Part shown: positions 59,586 to 64,000 of the stretch, piece by piece
Numbering within the stretch: the stretch's first letter is position 1
How the letters are laid out: each line of letters starts with the position of its first letter
Source of the DNA: Nocardiopsis potens DSM 45234
Lineage (GTDB): Bacteria > Actinomycetota > Actinomycetes > Streptosporangiales > Streptosporangiaceae
Length of the DNA stretch: 64,000 nucleotides
Assembly (NCBI RefSeq): GCF_000341105.1
Contig: NZ_ANBB01000027.1
Span: 62,001 to 126,000 of the forward strand
Direction: 5' to 3'
Notes under the pieces: model-generated
Database searches by the model: none
What the model saw: only the letters and a program-made list of their open reading frames with translations
What the model was told of the DNA's origin: nothing
Made by a program: the position numbers and the translations under genes

Positions 59586-59697
59586 GCGGCCGGAGCGGAG
59601 GCCGCCGCGCGGCGGGGTGCGGCGCGGGCGCGCCCGGCGGCGGAACCGGATCGGGGGCGGAACCGAATCGGCGGTGCGCGGGAAATCCGCCCCCGAC

Positions 59698-59727
59698 TTG
59701 ACAGCGGCGAATTGCGGTCCCGATAAT
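59698..59727 (+). promoter_or_regulatory. Strong sigma-70-type promoter
   Basis: TTGACA (59698-59703), an 18-bp spacer and GATAAT (59722-59727). It is the best consensus promoter seen in the window. It drives a long leader toward the nitroreductase-hemerythrin gene at 60092. Confidence 0.7.
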
Positions 59728-59793
59728 CAGATCCGTGTCGTGCTGCCCCGACCGAGTGAACGGCGGGCGCGGCCGGCGCCTTACCTTGGAGAT

Positions 59794-59829
59794 GTGGTCA
59801 CCGACATGGGCCTCATAAAGAAGATCTGA
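59794..59829 (+). CDS. Possible leader peptide (11 codons)
   Basis: GTG 59794 with TTGGAG upstream, or ATG 59806, opens VVTDMGLIKKI followed by TGA. It lies about 60 nt after the predicted transcription start and 260 nt before the next gene. It could be a short leader ORF; so small a frame may arise by chance. Confidence 0.3.
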   Translation: MVTDMGLIKKI

Positions 59830-60091
59830 TCGCCGCCGCGCGTGCGCGCTCTGCGCGCCCGGTGCAGGCTCCGCCGCACCGTCCAGCGCGGTGATTCGCG
59901 TTTCCGGCCGGGTTCCGGTTCTGCTCCGACCCTGCCGTGCCGCGCTCCGCGGGCGTCCCCGCGCCGCGCCGTCCTTCACCTTTCACCGGCCGCGCCGCCG
60001 TTCCCCGTTTCCCTTTCCCGTGGAAAACGGCTGCTCCGTGCTGCGCATTGCGCCGGTTCCCTTGAGCATTCCCGAAAAAGGAGAGACTTTC

Positions 60092-60919
60092 TTGACCCTG
60101 GATTTCAACCGTTCCGTCATCGAGGAATTCCGCGCCAACAACGGGCGCGTGGGCGGCATGTTCGAAGGCGCCCGGCTGCTGCTGCTCACCACCACCGGCG
60201 CGCGCAGCGGCCGGCCGCACACCGTCCCGCTGGGCGCCCTGCCGGACGGCGACCGCACCCTGGTCATCGCCTCCGCGATGGGCTCCGACCGGCACCCCGC
60301 CTGGTATCGCAACATCCTCGCCGACCCCGAGGTCACCGTCGAGGACGGGCTCTTCGTGCACCGCGCCCGGGCGGCCGTCCTGGAGGGGGAGGAGCGGGAC
60401 CGGCTCTTCGCCCGCGCGGTCGAGGCCGACCCCGGCTGGGGCGAATACCAGGCGCGCACCTCCCGGGTGCTCCCGGTGGTCGCGCTGACCACCGTCTCGG
60501 TGGAGCCGCCGCAGGTGTCCGGCGGCGAGTTCCTCGCCGCGGCGCACGCCGGGATCCGCCGGGAGCTGGAGCTGATCCGCGCCGAGGTGGCCCGGTCCGG
60601 CCCGGGCGCCCTCGGCGCGCAGCTGCGCGCCAACTGCCTGGCGCTCTGCCGGGGGGTGCACGCCCACCACACCGGCGAGGACACCATGATGTTCCCGGCG
60701 CTGGCCGAGCGCCACCCCGAGATCCGGCCGCAGCTGGACCGGTTCGCCGCCGAGCACGAGAAGGTGGCCGCGATGATCGCCGCCCTGAAGGAGGCCGTCT
60801 CCGACCCCGGCGGCGAGGGGGAGGCGGTGCTGGCCGAGGTGGACCGGCTCATCGCCGACCTGGGCGCCCACTTCGACGAGGAGGAGCGGTGGCTCACCGC
60901 GCTCCTCGACGGGGCGTGA
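60092..60919 (+). CDS. F420-type nitroreductase (DDN) fused to hemerythrin domain
   Basis: TTG 60092 has a strong GGAGA seven nt upstream, and upstream in-frame sequence is low-complexity. The 275-aa protein has an N-terminal deazaflavin-dependent nitroreductase fold (LLLLTTTGARSGRPHTVPLG, ASAMGSDRHPAWYRNILADP) and, from about 150, a hemerythrin HHE domain with CRGVHAHHTGEDTMMFPALA, FAAEHEKVAAMI and HFDEEERW. It may couple F420H2-dependent reduction to oxygen or NO sensing. Both partner domains are typical of actinomycete stress enzymes; this fusion is recorded but rarely studied. Confidence 0.86.
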   Translation: MTLDFNRSVIEEFRANNGRVGGMFEGARLLLLTTTGARSGRPHTVPLGALPDGDRTLVIASAMGSDRHPAWYRNILADPEVTVEDGLFVHRARAAVLEGEERDRLFARAVEADPGWGEYQARTSRVLPVVALTTVSVEPPQVSGGEFLAAAHAGIRRELELIRAEVARSGPGALGAQLRANCLALCRGVHAHHTGEDTMMFPALAERHPEIRPQLDRFAAEHEKVAAMIAALKEAVSDPGGEGEAVLAEVDRLIADLGAHFDEEERWLTALLDGA

Positions 60920-60944
60920 CCTCCCGGCCCCGGCGGCCGGGAGG
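60920..60944. terminator. Bidirectional terminator hairpin
   Basis: CCTCCCGGCC-5 nt-GGCCGGGAGG starts at the base after the stop codon, between two convergent genes. Confidence 0.7.
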
Positions 60945-60988
60945 CCCGCGCCCTCACCGGCCGCCGGAGCCCGGCGGCGGGCCCGCCC

Positions 60989-61549
60989 CTACAGGTCCGG
61001 CTCTGCCAGGACGAACGAGAAGCCCTGCTTCGTCCTGCGCTTCAGCGGGACGTCGGCCTCGACCCGGCGGACCACCTCGCCGCGGCTGATGCCCAGCCCA
61101 TGGGCGATGAGCCGTTCAGGGCGGACCGGAACGGGGTCGTCGAAGGCGACCGCGATCCGGAGCGGCCCCTGGTCCTCGAGGACGGGAGGCGCATGGAGCT
61201 CCCAGCGCCCGTCCCAGTCGAGCTCGAACCGGTTGCGCTGCGCGAACGACGGATCGAGGAGGGTTTCCACGGCGAGCGAAGGCGAATCGTTCCAGTAGCC
61301 GTCCAGCAGGTCGGCGGGCAGCGATCGGACCGGGACGCGCCTGTGCACCCGGAGCTTTCCGGTCTGACCGCAGGCGACGCAGTCGACCAGGAGCCAGGCG
61401 CTGAAGAGCCTGCCGTCGGAGACGGCGCGGAACCTCCCGTCGCCGATGGTGAGGCGGTCGGACGGGCAGACCGCGCACTCCAGCCCGATCAGGGGCAGGC
61501 GGGTCCGCCGCACGGCCCAGGACGGTGCGGTATGAGGAAGTGAAGACAT
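60989..61549 (-). CDS. DUF1062 zinc-ribbon protein
   Basis: The 186-aa protein has two CxxC pairs, Cys25/Cys28 (LECAVCPSDR) and Cys57/Cys60 (LVDCVACGQTGKLRV), the expected zinc ribbon, followed by RVPVRSLPADLLDGYWNDSP and RNRFELDWDGRWELHAP, which are typical DUF1062 blocks, and a C-terminal HTH-like LIAHGLGISRGEVVRRV. It may bind nucleic acid, but the function is unknown. It is divergent from the region with repeat fragment 4. Confidence 0.85.
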   Translation of the reverse strand: MSSLPHTAPSWAVRRTRLPLIGLECAVCPSDRLTIGDGRFRAVSDGRLFSAWLLVDCVACGQTGKLRVHRRVPVRSLPADLLDGYWNDSPSLAVETLLDPSFAQRNRFELDWDGRWELHAPPVLEDQGPLRIAVAFDDPVPVRPERLIAHGLGISRGEVVRRVEADVPLKRRTKQGFSFVLAEPDL

Positions 61550-61726
61550 GATCTCTCTGAAAAACCGACGTGGAGCATGGGAAAGAGAGCCGGCGACGGC
61601 GTCGCCGGCGGCCGATGCGCGGGAAGCGTCAGGTTCAGAGAGCGGGCGGCATCATGTGCGCGGAGTCCTCACATAGGGGAGGCACCAGGCTAGGCGAGCA
61701 CTCCGGCGGGGTCCACCCGTTTTCCC
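61550..61726. other. Intergenic sequence before fragment 4
   Basis: About 180 bp upstream of the DUF1062 gene. No gene or clear promoter is seen. GAGAGCGGGCGGCATCATGTG-like sequence near 61635 is not supported as coding. Confidence 0.35.
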
Positions 61727-62015
61727 GCCCGCCCCAGGCCGTTGATCTCGGCGTTGTCGCTCTCTGAGGCGCCCCGAGGTTTCCGGTGTCCGCCGCAACA
61801 CCGCACACCAAGAGAAGGGAAGGGGCGACGCCGGCAGCAGCGAGGACAGGGCGGACACCCCACCCGAGCGCGGCGCCCCACGGAGCGGGGGTTCAAGCGG
61901 GCGGCGAGGGCAGGGAGGGGACCGGCCAGTCGGTCGGGCGCGGCGCCCCACGGGGTCGGGGTTCAAGCAGGCAGCGAAGGCGGCGGTGGGAGCCGACTGG
62001 TCGGTCCGGCGCGGA
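61727..62015 (+). mobile_element. Truncated palindromic array element, fragment 4
   Basis: It starts with the same GCCCCAGG flank and terminus as copy 1, with a few base changes (about 61739: CGTTGATCTCGGCG, then GAGGTTTCCGGTGTCCGCCG and CAACACCGCACACCA). Two forward units follow (anchors about 61890 and 61962). There is no core and no right end. It shows that the terminus and array are linked units of the same family. Confidence 0.8.
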
Positions 62016-62143
62016 GCGTGCCGGCGGTGAAATGCGGAATCGCCTCCGGAAACGCCGCGGGAATGGCCGCAAGCGGTCACCGGGCGGCGCCGGGGGAGGT
62101 CCCTGGGCCCCCCGTGCGGGCCGGGCGCACTAGAGTTCGGTGC

Positions 62144-62878
62144 ATGGCCGAAGAAAAGGTGTCTCTGCAGCAGCTCGACGAGGACTGGAACCGGGCCCTG
62201 GCAGTGGTGGCGCACCCCGACGACCTGGAGTTCGGGACGGCGTCGGCGATCGCGCGGTGGACCGGGCAGGGCAAGGAGGTCACCGAGCTGCTGGTGACCC
62301 GGGGCGAGGCCGGGATCGACTCGGTGCACCCCGCCGAGGCCGGTCCGCTGCGCACCGAGGAGCAGCTCGCCGCGGCCCGGGTGGTCGGGGCGAGCGGGGT
62401 CGAGTTCCTCGACTTCCCGGACGGCACCCTGGAGTACGGGCTCGACCTGCGCCGCGCGCTGGCCCGGGCGATCCGCGCCCACCGGCCCGACGTCGTCGTC
62501 TCCATCAACTTCCGGGAGGCCTTCGACGGCGCGGACTTCTACAACCACGCCGACCACCGGGTGCTCGGCCCGGCGCTGCTGGACGCGGTGCGCGACGCCG
62601 CCAACCGGTGGGTCTTCCCGGAGCTGGCGGAGGAGGGGCTGGCCCCGTGGAAGGGGGTCCGGTTCGCCGCCTTCTCCGGTTCCCCGCGCAGCACCCACTA
62701 CACGCCCTTCACCGAGAAGGAGCTGGAGACCGGCATCGCCTCGCTCGACGCCCACGAGGCGTACATGGGGGCGCTGGAGGGCTTCGACCACCCGGCGCTG
62801 CTGCGCGGCAACGCCGAGCGGACCGGCGCGCGGGTCGGCGCGGACTACGCGGTGCCGTTCGAGGTCATCGGGGTCTGA
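62144..62878 (+). CDS. PIG-L-family zinc deacetylase
   Basis: The 244-aa protein has the metal motif AVVAHPDDLEFG (His24, Asp26, Asp27) and FYNHADHR (His135, His138), with GVEFLDFPDGTLEYG between them, the LmbE/MshB-like fold. Such enzymes remove N-acetyl groups from GlcNAc-inositol or other amide substrates in the cytoplasm. ATG 62144 is about 130 bp beyond fragment 4 of the repeat element, so its promoter must lie close to the array end. Confidence 0.9.
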   Translation: MAEEKVSLQQLDEDWNRALAVVAHPDDLEFGTASAIARWTGQGKEVTELLVTRGEAGIDSVHPAEAGPLRTEEQLAAARVVGASGVEFLDFPDGTLEYGLDLRRALARAIRAHRPDVVVSINFREAFDGADFYNHADHRVLGPALLDAVRDAANRWVFPELAEEGLAPWKGVRFAAFSGSPRSTHYTPFTEKELETGIASLDAHEAYMGALEGFDHPALLRGNAERTGARVGADYAVPFEVIGV

Positions 62879-62929
62879 CGGGCCTCCGGTGCAGGGCCGG
62901 GACGGTCCCGCACCGGCCCCGCACCGCGC

Positions 62930-64000
62930 TCACGGCACCCGGCGCAGGGCGTCGGGGGTGAGCTCGGCCGGGGTCCGGTAGCCGTCCACCGCCATCAGCA
63001 GGTCGGCCTCGGCCAGCAGCGAGCGGACCACGTGCTCCACGCCGTCCGCGCCGCCGACGGCCGCGCCGTAGGCGACCGGGCGGCCCACGCCCACCGCGGT
63101 GGCGCCCAGTGCGAGCGCCTTGACCGCGTCGGCGCCGCTGCGCACCCCGGAGTCGAACAGCACCGGGAGCCCTTCGGCGGCCTCGACCACCCCGGGCAGC
63201 GCGTCCAGCGCGGGGAGGCCGCCGTCGGCCTGCCGGCCGCCGTGGTTGGAGCAGTACACCCCGTCCACCCCGCCGTCCCGGGCGCGCCGCACGTCATCCG
63301 GGTGGCACAGGCCCTTGACGATCAGCGGCAGCGAGGTGAGGGAGCGCAGCCACGGCAGGTCGTCCCAGGTGAGGGGGTTGCCGAAGATCTGCGCCCAGTG
63401 CAGTGCCGCCGCCACCGGGTCCTCCTCCGGCGGACGGGCCAGCCGGGACCGGAAGACCGGGTCGGCCAGGTAGTTGGCCAGGACCCCGCCGCGCAGCGGG
63501 AGGAGGTTCCCGGTGGCCAGGTCGCGCGGCCGCCAGCCGGTGACCCAGGTATCCAGGGTGACCGTGATCGCCGCGAACCCGGCCTTCTCGGCGCGGTGCA
63601 CCAGGCTCTCAGCGAGTTCCCGGTCGGTCGGGGTGTACAGCTGGAAGAAGCCGGGGGTGCCGCCGAACTCGGGGACCAGCTCCTCCATCGGGGCGGCGGA
63701 CAGGGTCGACGCGGTCATCGGGACCCCGGTCCGGGCGGCGGCCCGCGCGGCCGCCAGGTCCCCCTGCCCGTCCTGCGCGCAGACGCCGAGCACGCCGATG
63801 GGCGCCAGGAACAGCGGTGAGGGCAGGGCCAGCCCGAACAGCTCCACGGAGAGGTCGCGCTCGGCGGCGCCGACGAACATCCGCGGCATCAGCCCCCACC
63901 GCCGGAAGGCGGCGGTGTTGGCGTTCTGGGTGTGCTCCGCACCGGCGCCGCCGGCGACGTAGGCGAACACCGCGGGGTCCATCGAGGCCCGGGCCCGGGC
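62930..64000 (-). CDS. FMN-dependent alpha-hydroxyacid oxidase / lactate monooxygenase (partial)
   Basis: The gene enters from beyond the window's right edge; about 357 codons are visible. It has RRWGLMPRMFVGAAERDLSV, LFLAPIGVLGVCAQDGQGDL, GFFQLYTPTDRELAESLVHR, VTLDTWVTGWRPRDL, LPLIVKGLCHPDDVRRA, VYCSNHGGRQADGGLPALDA and FDSGVRSGADAVKALALGAT, covering the FMN-binding and active-site His regions. The form resembles lactate 2-monooxygenase more than glycolate oxidase. FMN oxidation of a 2-hydroxyacid is expected. The N terminus is missing. Confidence 0.88.
   Translation of the reverse strand, partial: ARARASMDPAVFAYVAGGAGAEHTQNANTAAFRRWGLMPRMFVGAAERDLSVELFGLALPSPLFLAPIGVLGVCAQDGQGDLAAARAAARTGVPMTASTLSAAPMEELVPEFGGTPGFFQLYTPTDRELAESLVHRAEKAGFAAITVTLDTWVTGWRPRDLATGNLLPLRGGVLANYLADPVFRSRLARPPEEDPVAAALHWAQIFGNPLTWDDLPWLRSLTSLPLIVKGLCHPDDVRRARDGGVDGVYCSNHGGRQADGGLPALDALPGVVEAAEGLPVLFDSGVRSGADAVKALALGATAVGVGRPVAYGAAVGGADGVEHVVRSLLAEADLLMAVDGYRTPAELTPDALRRVP

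Noticed and set aside
59617-59829. 70-codon frame ending in MGLIKKI
   Set aside because: It spans the strong promoter at 59698-59727 and has no ribosome-binding site at its start; only the last few codons could be a leader peptide.

Overview
The window looks like chromosomal DNA of a very GC-rich actinomycete (low-to-mid 70s percent GC by eye, G or C at most third codon positions, many GTG and some TTG starts). The XRE/DUF397/HATPase trio, siderophore-interacting proteins, PknB-like kinase and 2-gene polysaccharide unit suggest the Streptosporangiales, perhaps Nocardiopsaceae; that placement is inference. No rRNA, tRNA, CRISPR array, phage module or intact transposase gene was recognised.

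Layout. 1-307: 5' end of an amidase gene and its small AtzG-like partner. 441-6082: MBL-fold hydrolase, FAD monooxygenase divergent from a TetR regulator over two operators, and an MFS exporter divergent from a LysR regulator. 6303-9456: DUF1801 and HD proteins, repeat element copy 1, and a MmcQ/YjbR protein. 9507-12459: two-component system divergent from a PepSY protein. 12476-18617: 64-bp palindrome, methyltransferase plus amidohydrolase, potassium-type channel, then a UDP-GlcNAc 2-epimerase and a membrane polysaccharide synthase. 18706-25890: mixed enzymes, a SET/methyltransferase pair, and an XRE-DUF397 operon divergent from a HATPase gene. 26942-28390: a membrane-anchored pentapeptide protein in an island of visibly lower GC. 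28605-32861: amidase divergent from an XRE-cupin regulator, a 46-codon secreted Cys peptide, and a membrane beta-lactamase-like protein. 34584-43014: a complete 4-hydroxyproline catabolic cluster. 43242-57413: small conserved proteins, AraC-type regulators, homocysteine methyltransferase, Ser/Thr kinase with TPR-like region, LysR, DUF4291, and MarR divergent from an LLM/FAD fusion oxidoreductase. 57813-64000: siderophore reductase/methyltransferase fusion, nitroreductase/hemerythrin fusion, DUF1062, PIG-L deacetylase and a partial FMN hydroxyacid oxidase.

The most striking content is non-coding. Three intergenic regions (7722-9050, 32935-34400, 45880-47603) carry the same element: a roughly 540-bp core flanked by tandem arrays of about 70-78-bp units. 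The arrays on the two sides point in opposite directions, so each element has overall dyad symmetry. Copy 1 is bounded by about 80-bp terminal inverted repeats. A fourth, truncated copy (61727-62015) has one such terminus and two units but no core. The outermost 20 bp of the termini recur in the separate 64-bp perfect palindrome at 12476-12539. About 37 units are present, filling roughly 7% of the window. I do not recognise this family; it is the best candidate here for an undescribed system.

Genes working together: epimerase, three-part dehydrogenase, deaminase and semialdehyde dehydrogenase convert trans-4-hydroxy-L-proline to 2-oxoglutarate, with an AGCS transporter as the likely uptake route. 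The epimerase/synthase pair probably makes and polymerises a ManNAc-containing sugar. XRE, DUF397 and HATPase genes form a familiar actinobacterial regulatory module.
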